The position numbers and the translations under genes are program-made. From NCBI RefSeq assembly GCF_026210795.1, contig NC_089447.1, positions 2,606,501 to 2,670,500 on the forward strand: a stretch of 64,000 nt of DNA, in the 5' to 3' direction. This stretch comes from Rhizophagus irregularis (taxonomy: Eukaryota; Glomeromycota; Glomeromycetes; Glomerales; Glomeraceae). Below, one piece after another: positions 36,279-47,607 of the stretch. Below the pieces are notes generated by a model that saw nothing but the letters and a program-made list of their open reading frames with translations, was not told where the DNA came from and ran no database searches. Each line of letters starts with the position of its first letter. Positions within the stretch are counted from its first letter, which is position 1.

Positions 36279-38180
36279 ATGGCTTACAAAAACAACTATT
36301 GGTCACCTGAATATTCAAATAATAACAACCCAAAAGCTTCTTCGATTTCAAAAAAACCTTTTTCCTTTTCAAGAAGTAAATCTTATGATAATAGAAATCA
36401 ATTTGGGCTATGTACAACCTGTAATAAACCGAATACACATACCGAATGGTGTCAAAAATGTAATTCAGAAAATTTTCGAAAGAAGTTTAAACATTGGACA
36501 AGTGGTAATGAATTAATTGATAAATTTATAAAAGATTTTCAATTAAATGCTACTAATAATAGACAAGTATTAGAATGGATTCCATATGATCAATTTCGAA
36601 GTTTTAAATTTGTTGCAAGGGGTGGTTTCGCTAAAGTTTATTCTGCCATTTGGAAGGATGGATTTATTAAAAAATGGGATCATGAAAAAGATGATTGGGG
36701 AAGAATGAGTAATTGGAAAGTTGCATTAAAAACTATGCAGAATTCTGCCAAATTATCACCGAAATTTTTTGACGAAGTATACTCAATTTTTTAATTTATC
36801 TTTTTTTTTTTCTTTATCGCGCATATAATATACTCATTCATTATATCATATCATAGATTAAAGCATGTGTTAAATGTGGAGGAGGATTCGGGTTAATTAG
36901 ATGTTATGGAATATCGCAAGAACCGGAAACGGGAGATTATATTATAGTGTTATATTATGCGCATCGTGGAAATTTAAGAACTTATTTAGAACAAAATTAT
37001 GGGGAACTTGATTGGATACAAAAGTTGGGGATATTAAAACAAATTGCTGAAGGATTAAATAAAATTCATCAAGCAGGATTAGTTCACAGGGATTTTCACA
37101 GTGGAAATATCCTTCAAGGTAAAAATGCTGAGATAGCAGATTTAGGATTTACTGGACCCGCAGATAAAGAATCTACATCGGAATATAATCGCACAGTTTA
37201 TGGTGTTTTACCTTATGTTTCACCCGAAGTTTTACGTGGTAAAATTTACACTCCCGCGTCCGATATTTACAGTTTTGGTATTATTATGTGGGAAGTTTCA
37301 GAGTGTATCCCTCCATTCAGTGATCGTGCACATGACGGCCTTCTTGCTTTAGATATTTGTCGTGGACTTCGCCCTATCAGTGAAGTCTGTATGCCAAAAC
37401 CTTTTGTTAAATTAACTAATAGATGCTGGGATGCAAATCCCAAAAAACGTCCCAATGCCCATGAGCTATATGAAACGTTTCATAAATGGTATTGGGATTT
37501 AAAAGATGGTGTCGAGAACGAAATAACTGCAGCTTTTAATACCGCTGATTATGATTGTTCTCAATTATCATCTCCAGCATCTAGCAGACCCGTAACTGTA
37601 ACGCACCCGTTAGCTATTTATACCAGTCGTTTACTGGATTTTACTGATCTTCCTGAACCTATAAATGCTCCATTCAAAAGATTATCGGTTTCAACTACAC
37701 GTATGTTAAACATAAATTTTAAAAACTTGCCTTAGATTTTATAATATTCATGATAGTTTCATCATTGTATATATATATTTTTAGGTTCGATTGATACAAT
37801 CACAGGAGAAGAAGGTAAATTTTACTTTAGATATTTTGTCTTAAGTAAAATCAAAATAAAAAATATATTAAATAAAATTTTCTATATATATTATAGAGTA
37901 TGTGACGCGCCAATTTGAAGAAGATCTTGTATATGGTAATTTTTTTGTTTAACTATAATGTGTGTATGTATCTGTGCTAATTCTTATTCTTTTATTTTAG
38001 TTCCCGAAACAGAAACGATATCTGCAGGTAATTAAAAATTTTGCAAAATTTCCCATTTATATCTATGGTATAAAAAGGGGTTACTTATTTTTATTTTATT
38101 TAGTTACGTTCGTACCTGAAGAGAAAGATGTGTATATCACGCGTCAATTTGATACCGACCTTCCTTGGGAAGGATCATAA
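36279..38180 (+). CDS. TKL-like protein kinase with zinc ribbon and TRQF tail repeats, six exons
   Basis: Exons: 36279-36776, 36857-37700, 37785-37814, 37897-37935, 38001-38027 and 38104-38180, all in phase, 504 residues. Residues 45-61 form a Cys4 zinc ribbon (CTTCNKPNT...WCQKC). The kinase domain starts near residue 108: a glycine-rich loop (ARGGFAKVYSAIW), the Lys in VALKTM, the catalytic loop HRDFHSGNIL, DLGF in place of DFG, YVSPEVL, and SDIYSFGIIMWE. All key catalytic residues are present, so it is probably active. Kinases of this layout are massively expanded in Rhizophagus and relatives. The C-terminal tail is built by tiny exons (30, 39 and 27 bp) and repeats EYVTRQFEEDL and VYITRQFDTDL. 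Confidence 0.88.
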
Positions 38181-39340
38181 AAAATTTTAAAATTATATTC
38201 CTTTATTATAAACATTAATTATTAATATTTATTATAAGATCTAATATTTATTATAACAATATTTGTTAATAATTTTTTTATGACATAACTTAACTAATAG
38301 GTTACACATTTTAGAAACATGTGATCAAAAATAAAAATGCATGTGGTATTTTGTATGGGCGATTATATATTTTTTTGTCAATATGTATTCTACCAGTCTA
38401 ACCACTTTTTCGACAATACCAAATGATTAATTTTTATTGATATTTCCTTTTAATAATGATGAAGAATCATGTTATTATTGTAGAATGAAATATTCTGAAA
38501 CTTTTTTATTTGAACAAAAATACTGTTTATTCTTATATATATCAAATATAGTACTCCTAATAACAATTTGGGTGTACTTATTATAAGCACAAAGAATTTT
38601 TACTCATGTGATGGACACGAACTAAGAAACAAGGATTTTTTTACGCAAAATATTCAAGAATGGTGTTCTTACGGAGTCACCGTGGGAATACCATAGTTTT
38701 CACAACGATGTCCTTATAAAATTTTATTATGATTATCCGTTCTTTTTGCTATGGTTACGAGCCAATCATTTAGTCGGTTCGAATATTGAACTCGATCAGA
38801 TCATCAGAATCAGTAACTGACTCGGGCAAAACAATTAATGAATGATAATCAATCACATGACGTATGTCCTATCAAAATATTGAATAATCGAATACACGTT
38901 TATCGAGCATAGATACTCTAATTAGATTAGGGTTAGGAGTCGCAAATTATCACAGTGTGTCACGCCTTCTATGTTTCATTCTTAGCAAAAAAAAAATACT
39001 ATTTGTCACCTATTATACAACACAGTGCTGGGTTGTAATTAAAAAAATGTAACTAGCCAGTTAGACATAATAAAATGTAATTTGAATAAAAGATTACAAA
39101 TGACTTTTTGTGAATGACGTTTATCTAAATCATGTGAAACTTACAAATAATTTAACCAAAATTACACAAGATTGATTGTTCAGCCTACAACAAGAACATC
39201 AGGAATATCGAGAGTTATTTAAATCGGATTAATTTATAGTCCGAATAAAGTATAAATACATGGGATCATTTTCCCATTTCTCCCCTTCCCTTCTCTTAAT
39301 TTTTTCTTAAACCTGTATTTAAAAAAAAATTTTAAAAGAA
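38181..39340. promoter_or_regulatory. Intergenic region; TATA-like box before the transporter gene
   Basis: No gene seen. GTATAAATACATGGG at 39249-39263 places a TATA-like box about 90 bp upstream of the ATG at 39341, followed by a C/T-rich stretch (39270-39300). Confidence 0.4.
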
Positions 39341-41305
39341 ATGAATAAATTTAATCGAAACACGTCCATAAAAATTTTCAAAAATTTATCATCCTCTTTT
39401 AACATTATTATAAATATAACAAATAATAATATTAATAATAAATATTTTTTTCATTCTTATACTAAAACGAATTCATCATTATATAATTTATCCCGATTTA
39501 AAAATGGAAATGGAAATAATAAAAATATAAATAATAATAATATTTTACAAATTAATATTAATAATAGTAATAAACCATACTTAATTTTTGAGCAACAAAA
39601 AAGGTGGCATATTAATCATCATCATCATGGTCATAGAAATGAAGAACATTCGGGTTTGATTGCTGCACTTACTATTTCTGATTCAAGTAAGTTAATTAAT
39701 TAAAAAATATATATATATATTGTTTTTATGGATTTTAATCAGATATGGTTTTTTTTTTAAATAACAAGAAAGTCGTGGAACAAAAATTACATTGTGGGGA
39801 CTTGCAAGTAATGTTGGACTAACCGCAGCAAAAGGTGTTGCTGGTGTGTAAGTATATTATTATTTACTTATTTATTTATTTTTATTTATTTAATTAATTT
39901 TTTTTGGAATAAAAGGAATAAAAAAAGACTAATATTTTGTTTTTTTTTTGAATTATGCATTAAAAAGGGTAATGAATTCCGCGTCATTAGTAGCCGATGC
40001 TGCGCATTCTTTAAGTGGTACGTACTTATTGGTTAAGAATTTAATATGATTTTTCATTAAAATTAATGGTTTTTTTTATATATGTAGATCTAATTAGCGA
40101 CTTTGTGACATTGTACACTTTTCGAAAATCTAGGCGGTAAATAAATCTTTTTAAAAAATAACCATAAATTTCAAGTTGTTCACATTTGATATTTTTATTT
40201 TCAATAATAGCCCTGCAGATGCAACCCATCCTTACGGATATGGTAAATATTAATAAAAAGTTGTCAACTATGAATGTAAAAAATTCATTTTGGTTTTATT
40301 ATTAGGGAAATATGAATCGATCGGATCATTAGCAGTCTCTTCACTATTAATAGCAGGAGCAATTGGAATTGGTCATCATTCCTACGAATTATTGGTTGAG
40401 CTTCTTCCAGTAGAAATACCGACTAATATAAGTGAACTCAACGGTGCCATAAATAGTGCAAATTTACATCCTCTAAATCCCAATGCTGCTTGGTTTGCCG
40501 CAGCATCTGTTCTTGTTAAGGAAATATTATTTCGAATCAGTATGTTTAATTTTACTGATAAATTCACTTTTTTTTTTATATTATTAATAATCAAAATTAA
40601 TTTTTCGACTATAAAAATTTTTTTTTCAATAGCATTAAAAATCGGATTAGAAGAACGATCGGATGTTTTAATAGCCAATGCATGGTAAATAATTGGAATG
40701 ATTTATTGGTTCTTTTTTTTTTCAAACCAAAAATAAATTTTTTTTAATTGCTAATATTTAATTTTATTTAGGCACCATCGTAGTGACGCAGCTTCAAGTT
40801 TGGTAGCCCTTGGAGCAATTGTGGGAAGTTATCTTGGATTTCCATTTCTTGATCCGGTAGGTGGTATCTTAGTAGCAGGAATGATAATGAAAAGTGGATT
40901 TGAAATTATGTTAAGTTCATTAAAAGAATTAGCTGATATGAAAGTTGAAGAGGATATTATATGCCAAGTTGAAAAAGCCGTTGAAAAATCAAAGGTAACA
41001 AATATATTACTAAATAATTTTCTTTTTACATATAGATATATGTAATATTATATATACTTGTACCTAACATCTAATTTTTTATTTAGGGTACTAATTCAAA
41101 TATAGTAAATTTTCATAGTATAAGAGGCAGAAAGTCAGGTCCATTTCATTTAATCGATATGGTGTTACAAGTTGATCCCGATATAACTGTATCAAAGGCT
41201 CATCACATCGAGGAACAAGTTAGACGAGCTGTTAAGGATGAATGTAAAAGTGTTAAAGAAGTTTTGATGCATTTGGATGTTGAAGATCAACAACCTCATC
41301 ATTAA
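39341..41305 (+). CDS. Cation diffusion facilitator, probably mitochondrial (MMT-like)
   Basis: Nine exons: 39341-39686, 39769-39847, 39968-40017, 40088-40136, 40211-40242, 40306-40539, 40633-40684, 40772-40994 and 41087-41305. All are in phase, giving 427 residues. The N-terminus is long, Asn- and Ser-rich and poor in acidic residues, consistent with mitochondrial import, and ends in a His cluster (HINHHHHGH). The transport domain has the CDF signature: LVADAAHSLSDLISDF (HxxxD in TM2) and AWHHRSDAASSLVALGA (HxxxD in TM5), plus ATHPYGYGKYESIG after TM2. The C-terminal domain (VNFHSIRGRKSGPFHLIDM) is the cytoplasmic-type metal-sensing fold. It resembles yeast Mmt1/Mmt2, linked to mitochondrial iron export. 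Metal choice (Fe, Zn or Mn) cannot be read from the sequence. Confidence 0.88.
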
Positions 41306-41519
41306 TTTAATTATTAAACTTTTTTCAGGAATAGTTGTTTAGTGGAAGTTCAAGTAATCAACAAGAATTGTATATAATTATTATATTTATTCAATCTATT
41401 CTTGAAAAGTTTCTATATTAAAAATAATATGCTATTAATAATAATGAATGACCCACTTACTTGAAAGATTAATTAATATAATAACGAATCCTGCTTAAGT
41501 ACTCATACATAAAATTTCC
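41306..41519. other. Convergent 3' intergenic region
   Basis: Only about 215 bp separate the stop codons of the transporter (plus) and VPS25 (minus), so their 3' UTRs probably lie close together or overlap. Confidence 0.5.
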
Positions 41520-42504
41520 TTATCCATTAACCCCAAAAAACTTCACACCCATGTCATCAGTACTAGTTCCTTGAAATATTTGTGCTACACCTTTTTTCAC
41601 TAATATATCTAGTGCTTTCATTAAAATTGTTTGATCTAATCCATGAAATTCTATCACCAATTAATAGTAAAATAACATTGTTAATTATGAAAATACAATA
41701 TGTGAAAATATGAATTATTATATAATTATAATTTAAATTATATTTACCGAACCCCTCAGCAGAATCTCCATGTGCAATTTCATATACTGTTACTATAGAA
41801 TTAGACATTCCAGTTTCTAATACCTGAAATATTTATATGATAAAAATTAATTTCAAAAAAAAAACATTTTTTAATATAATAATAATAATATAATAATATG
41901 GACCCAATTATTAATTAAATTAGCCCAATCTTCTGGTTTCCTCCAGTAAATTATCGCGGAATCTTTTTTAGATGGTGGATCCCATTCTGCTGTTCCTAAA
42001 TTAATATAAAAATTACAAATAAATAAAACGTATTATAAAACGATATAATAAAAAAAAAGACTCATTAAATCAAAAAAACCTCGGTAAACCATTGTATCGA
42101 TTATCGCTTGTAATGTATCAAGTTTTAATTTTCCTATTTTTTTTTTTTAAAAAAAAGATAAAATCAATTAATTATTGTATTTTTTCTTAAAAAATTTGAT
42201 TCAAAAAAAAAAAAAAAAATTTTACGTCGAATTCCTTGACTATTTAAATTGAATAAATCACTATTTAACGATTCGGATAAATTAAGCCGATATAACTTAT
42301 GATGTCTATAATATGATAAAATTATTTCTGACCAAAGTGCGGCCTGATTTTGCCATGTTGTTTGAGTTGGTTGTAATCTATTTAAAAAATAAATTCGTAT
42401 TTATTCGTTTTTTAAAAGTATAAGGAAGTAGAATTTACGTACGTGTAAAACGGAGGAAAGTTATGTATTGAAGGAAAAGAAAAGGAATTTTCGGAATTTT
42501 CCAT
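41520..42504 (-). CDS. VPS25: VPS25, ESCRT-II subunit
   Basis: Part of the ESCRT-II complex that sorts ubiquitinated cargo into multivesicular endosomes and bridges to ESCRT-III. Exons on the minus strand: 42504-42443, 42377-42226, 42133-42080, 41995-41904, 41823-41748 and 41650-41520. All are in phase, giving 188 residues, within the usual size for the family. The N-terminus has the aromatic and proline motif FPPFYTLQPTQTTWQNQAALW, split here as FPPFYT and LQPTQTTWQNQ, that contacts Vps22/Vps36. The two winged helices follow (LWSEIILSYYRHHKLYRLN; DWANLINNWVLETGMSNSIVT). The end is the conserved FHGLDQTILMKALDIL ... GVKFF. Confidence 0.9.
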
Positions 42505-43425
42505 ACTTTTAAATGTAAAGCGATTCAATCTAAGTTGAAAAGAAAATTTTTTTTAAATTGACGATCAGAATCGAAAGTGTAAATAGTGTAATCAATAGTG
42601 AAAATCACATGAACATGAAATAGATTTTTTTTTTTTTAAGATATATCATATATTTGAAAAAGATCAGTCTTTAACTAGTAAGGAATTTTTTTAATTCTCT
42701 TTTCATTAGAATAAAATGATTTATTGTTTTCTTTTAAATTAATAATATGGTCAGAACTCTAAATATATCTTATTTATATTAGGTAAAAAATTGCTTCATA
42801 TTATATCTCAGTAAATTAAATATTAAAGTTAAAAAAATACCATTAAATTCCTTTTATTGAAGCAAACTATTAGTTAACTAAAAAACAGAAGTATGTAGTT
42901 TAAAAACAATTTTTTAGAAATTTGTATAATCAAATAAGTAAATTTCATGTGTATAACTTAATACATAAATTGAATTGTATAAATTGTTTAGAACTCTCAT
43001 TATATAAGTGAATAAATTTATTTACTATGCTAGTAGTAAATAAATTATATTAATAACTTTATATTACAAATTACAATTATATATATAATTAGTCCCTGTA
43101 AAAAATCTGATCCATGTTTTATCTTTCCATATTTTTTCCGTGAATGTATCATTTTAATGGAATTTATAGCCTTAAATCATAGAAATTTTCATCTCGCTAA
43201 CACGGATATCTGTGAATGTATCATTTTCACAGAATTTTTACGGAATACACAGAGAAGTAATGGAAATATTCAGATAAAATTTTTTATAGGGAGTTATTCT
43301 ACTTTAATTTATACTATTTAAATTAATTAATATAATAAATGTAATTCATGATTTTTATATATTATTTATAAGAATTTTTTTATGCAAATGCCAAATGATA
43401 TAAATCTTTTTTTTTCTATATATAT
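42505..43425. other. Intergenic DNA
   Basis: No gene seen. Around 43120-43270 are three imperfect copies of a GTGAATGTATCATTTT / CACAGAATTTTTACGG-like phrase, probably repeat debris. Confidence 0.4.
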
Positions 43426-43921
43426 GTTGTGCCTCAGATTGATTCTTACCTCAGATCGAAGCTCATGCACTTCAGATTGAAATTGTCACCTGACGCATTT
43501 CATTTGAATCATGCAATAAAGTCTGTTATAAGTAAACTTTTTTTCTCATTAATTAAACCACTTTTTGTAATATATTCAAACTTGTCTGCCATAATGAGTT
43601 ACACGTTTCCTGAAATTTCTATGTAAATCCAATTTATATTGAAGTTTATACTTGTGTTTTATCTGAAAAATTATTAAATTTTAAGTCATTTTCAAATGAA
43701 AAGATTTTTATGAGTATGATTCCAACTATTCTGAAATTTTAGGATTGTATACTTAAAATTATGATGAATAAGTTTACTTAGTACTTAAAAATACATTAAA
43801 GTTGGAAAATTTGATGTTTAATTATAGCTCATTTTATTAGCAATCGAGGTGTATCAGGTGACAATCTCAATCTGAGGTGCATGAGCTTCAATCTGAGGCA
43901 AGAATCGATCTGAGGTACAAC
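43426..43921. mobile_element. MITE with 68-bp inverted ends built of CTCAGATTGA motifs
   Basis: A 496-bp element. The first 68 bp (GTTGTGCCTCAGATTGATTC...) match the reverse complement of the last 68 bp with about six mismatches, all of them transitions. Each arm contains three variants of CTCAGATYGA. The flanks are AT repeats (TATATATAT), so the target duplication could be TA or longer and cannot be fixed. The 65-codon frame inside it is not a gene. Confidence 0.75.
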
Positions 43922-44679
43922 ATATATATATTAATTTTTTTTATAAATTATAACAAATTACTAATTAAATGTTTATTTTATTTAAAAGATTTTTAAAGTA
44001 TATATATATTCCAGATTTTTTTAAATAAATTTCAAAATAATATTAAACTTTTAGTTGCTGTAAATTTATTAATCATATGAATATTTTAAATTTTATCTTA
44101 TAAATAAATGTAATATCTTTAAAGAATATATAGATTTTACTTTATTAATTATAAATTACATTTTAAAAAATGTATTTATTTTACAGTTATATTTTTTAAT
44201 ATTAAGTAAATTTATCTTATAAATTTAACCAATTTTTTTTTATTCTATATAATTTTTATCTTAAAGCTATTATGATTTTTTTTCTTTTTAAATCAATTAA
44301 TCAATAGAATCACTGGTAAAATTACTAGTAAATTTGAAAAACCATTATTAGAAATAAGCAGAATTTTATAATCTTTATTAAAAGTAAATGAAATCCTATA
44401 TATAGTGCTTTGATCTGAATGAAAACTTGAATATTTTCATGTGACAATTATGGCTGAGAAAATTATGAATTTCAGATTTAAACAGACTATAATTTAAACC
44501 AACATTAAAGTATTATTATCCCAAAATTTTATACTAATTCTGGCCAAACTCATAGTGCCAGCAAAATTTAATAAAATTCAATCCAGATGAAAATCTGGAT
44601 AAAATCGCTACGGATCGAAGTATTACCTATATATACTATAAAAAAAATAGAATACAGGAAAAAATAAACAGTTTTGAAT
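43922..44679. other. AT-rich intergenic DNA
   Basis: No gene or structured repeat seen. Confidence 0.45.
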
Positions 44680-45350
44680 CAAAAAAGAGAAAAATGATAA
44701 AGATGCCGATAAAAATAAAAAAAAAATTTAAAAAGAAAATATGTTTAGAAAAAATAAATAATAAGAATATAAAAATATTTAATTAGAAAATATGAAGATA
44801 TATTTAAATATGATGAAGAAAAATTAAGAAAAGTAAAAGAAATAAAACATAAAATAAAATTTAAAAATAAGAAATAAATTTATTTAAATAATATAATGAT
44901 TTATTTAAAAAATTTTGAAAGAATATATGAAATATACAATATGAAGAATAATGTTAGAAAAATTGAAAAGGGAAAATTTATTAATCAAATTAAAGAAATG
45001 TAAATTTAGAAGTAGGAAAATTAAATTTTTAGAATATAAAATTGAAATAGTTGGAATAAAACCAGAAAAATATAAAGAAAACAAAATCAGAGATATAAAG
45101 AAACTATAAAATGTAAAATAAGTTAGATCATTTGTAATGCTATATTCATATTATAGGAAATTTGTAAAAGATTTTTCAAAGATATCGAACTAATAAAAAA
45201 AGAAAAGAAATTTGAATGGAGGAGAAAAACAAGAAAAAGCATTTAAAAAGTTAATAAATTAGTAAAATTACCCAATATTATGACAACCAGATTTTGAAAA
45301 AGAATGACAGATATATCAGGAGAAGGAATAGTAAAATATATATTTTTCAC
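44680..45350 (+). mobile_element. Ty3/Gypsy LTR retrotransposon fossil (reverse transcriptase region)
   Basis: Very old and broken, with many breaks (well over ten). What remains recognisable is the later part of the reverse transcriptase domain and the start of RNase H, from phrases such as VRSFVMLYSYYRKFVKDFSK and QEKAFKKL. LTRs, gag and integrase are not visible. The remaining sequence is extremely A-rich on the plus strand, consistent with long decay. Confidence 0.5.
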
Positions 45351-46313
45351 AATATCTCAGTATAATATTTAAATAATATATAAGTATAATATAATATATT
45401 AAAATATAATTTACTAATGATTAAAGTGACAAGTTTTTTTTTATTCCTTAATTTTGAATATTTAATTAAAATTTTTTTTTTTGCTTATTAATTTATTTTC
45501 AATACATTTTACCATAACGATCATCACTACCAAAATTAGGTGAAATTCTGCCTGAAATTTTGTCTAATGCTGGTATAATACTATAGTACTGCTGAGATTC
45601 TATTATGATTAACAAAGTCATATTTTGGTAAGTCGATTCGAATTACATAATTTAAAAATATAAACGTAGCTAAAAATAAAAACACTTTTTTTATTGAACG
45701 AGAAAGAATATGACAAAACTATTTATGTATTGGACTACCAGAATGGATAACCTAATTTTTACTAGAAAATAAACGTACATTGTTTTGACATGTATTTTAA
45801 CTTGTAAATGAATATTATTGCATAATGTCTAACGAATATTATACAAACAATACTAAATGTCAATATCTGAAGCGGGGATATTTCATTTAAATGCAATAAA
45901 ATTTTTTATTTTTTTTTATTTTAAACATATATAAAATTTTTTAAATACAGTAAAATATAAATATACAAATATGAAATTCTTAAAAATTTTTGTTTCTAAA
46001 TGACATAGTAAATTTATCCGGGTGTTTTTTTTTTCATAATTAACTTAAAAAATAATTAAACTTATATAATTTAGACTTAATTACTTATAACTTTAGTGAA
46101 ACGGTTTATAGTAAATAATTAATTATAATTAAAAAATAAAAATACAAATGAAAATAAAAATTACAAAAATTGAGAAAAAAATGAGAAAAATGCAGATTTT
46201 ATATATTGCAATAATGATGATGAAAATTAAGGGAAATTATATTATAATGCTTTTGTCTATTAAAAATTTTGTAAATATATTATATTATTATTTTTTTTTT
46301 TTAATTTTTCCGT
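45351..46313. other. Intergenic DNA
   Basis: No gene seen. The 60-codon frame at 46148-46330 is low-complexity Lys/Met/Ile and is not supported. Confidence 0.45.
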
Positions 46314-47607
46314 TTAATGACCATTCATAGAATCATCATAGGTTGGTGGTAAAGAATCAGCAAGGGGAATAGGTATATGGGAAAAGATACTATGATAAGA
46401 AGGTAATTTGTTCATGTCTTCAATTATGCTTAAAGATTCATCAAAAGAACAACAAGGTGAAGAAAAAGTAGATGAATTAGATGAAACTGGTGAACCACAT
46501 CGAGATAAAGAGGGATCAAAAATATCATCATCTGAAAAATAATTTTCATGATAAGCGGGTAAATACAAACTATCATTATTAAGAGTGATTATTATTGGTA
46601 AACTAGCTCTTAATTCATAGTTCAGTTCACTTTTTTGATTATATAAAGTTACAAAAAATCTTAATTTATGCCTAATACGAATCACATCATTTTGTGAATC
46701 ATAAAGACAATGTGGTAACTCATTTGGAACTAATGCTTCCATGGAAAGATTCCAAGTGTCTTCATGCGGAGAAGGATTTTTTCGAATAATAGTTTCTATT
46801 TCCTTTGAATCGGTTTTTTGATTTTGACCAATTGTATAGGTGGCATATTCTCTAAATACACATATGATTTCACGAATTTTAAGATCATTGTCTAATGATC
46901 TTAAATTAATCGTTAATGGAATTTTTTCACCGAGACTAAAAATTTTTGCACCAGCGGAAAATTCGTATTCAATCTTATCACTCCAAGTATTCGCCATGGT
47001 TACAGATTGAGTGAATTCCATTGAACTCGGTAATATACTTCTCATTATAGTAACATTCCTTTTAGCGCGTAAATTAAGAGCAAAAGTATTTCTTTCTGCT
47101 ACCGCTTTTAAACTATAATTTAAACTTCCATGAGGACATCCTTCAATCGTCTCAGGTAAAGTACCTGGGAGTATCAATTCAAAATCCCAATGATAATTGT
47201 TGGGATTTAGCACGTGACATTGCTTTCCTGCTGGTAAGAAGGTCCAATCGTGTTGAAATATAATTTTTTCTTCGCTATGATGATATTGACCTTTTCCTAT
47301 ACCTTTAAAAAGAATAAGAGTTATTAGTAACAAATTTTAACGAAACTTGCGAATATTGACCCAAAAAAAAAAAATGAAATGAAATGAAAAAAAATGAAAA
47401 ACTGATATATTTACCATCAACCCAGCCAACTTTAGATTTTCCTTGAAAAGTCAATCTTATTTCTTTGAATTTTGTTTGTTCAGTTATGAACAAAACAAGT
47501 TGACCACGGAGGACACAGCCAACAGATTCCGCTTTCGATCCACGCATTATCAAAGAATCATCATCTAAACGTATTTGAAATAAAGGTGTAGCTTTAAAGT
47601 GTACCAT
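46314..47607 (-). CDS. Arrestin-related trafficking adaptor with C-terminal PPxY motif
   Basis: Exons 47607-47415 and 47302-46314 join in phase across a 112-bp intron, giving 393 residues. The second exon continues VGWVDG-GIGKGQYHHSEEK. The N-terminal arrestin half shows FQIRLDDDSLIMRGSKAESVGCVLRGQL, split here at FQIRLDDDSLIMR and GCVLRGQLVLFI, then LTFQGKSKVGW, LPGTLPETIEGCPHGSLNY and SLKAVAERN. The arrestin C-half follows (YEFSAGAKIFSLGEKIPLTI, IREIICVFREYATYT). The tail is Ser-rich and ends LPPTYDDSMNGH. PPTY fits the PPxY motif that binds WW domains of Rsp5/NEDD4 ubiquitin ligases, as in fungal ART proteins that drive endocytosis of plasma-membrane transporters. Its cargo is unknown. Confidence 0.87.

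Noticed and set aside
43429-43626. 65-codon frame inside the MITE
   Set aside because: It begins in the inverted arm and has no homologous features.
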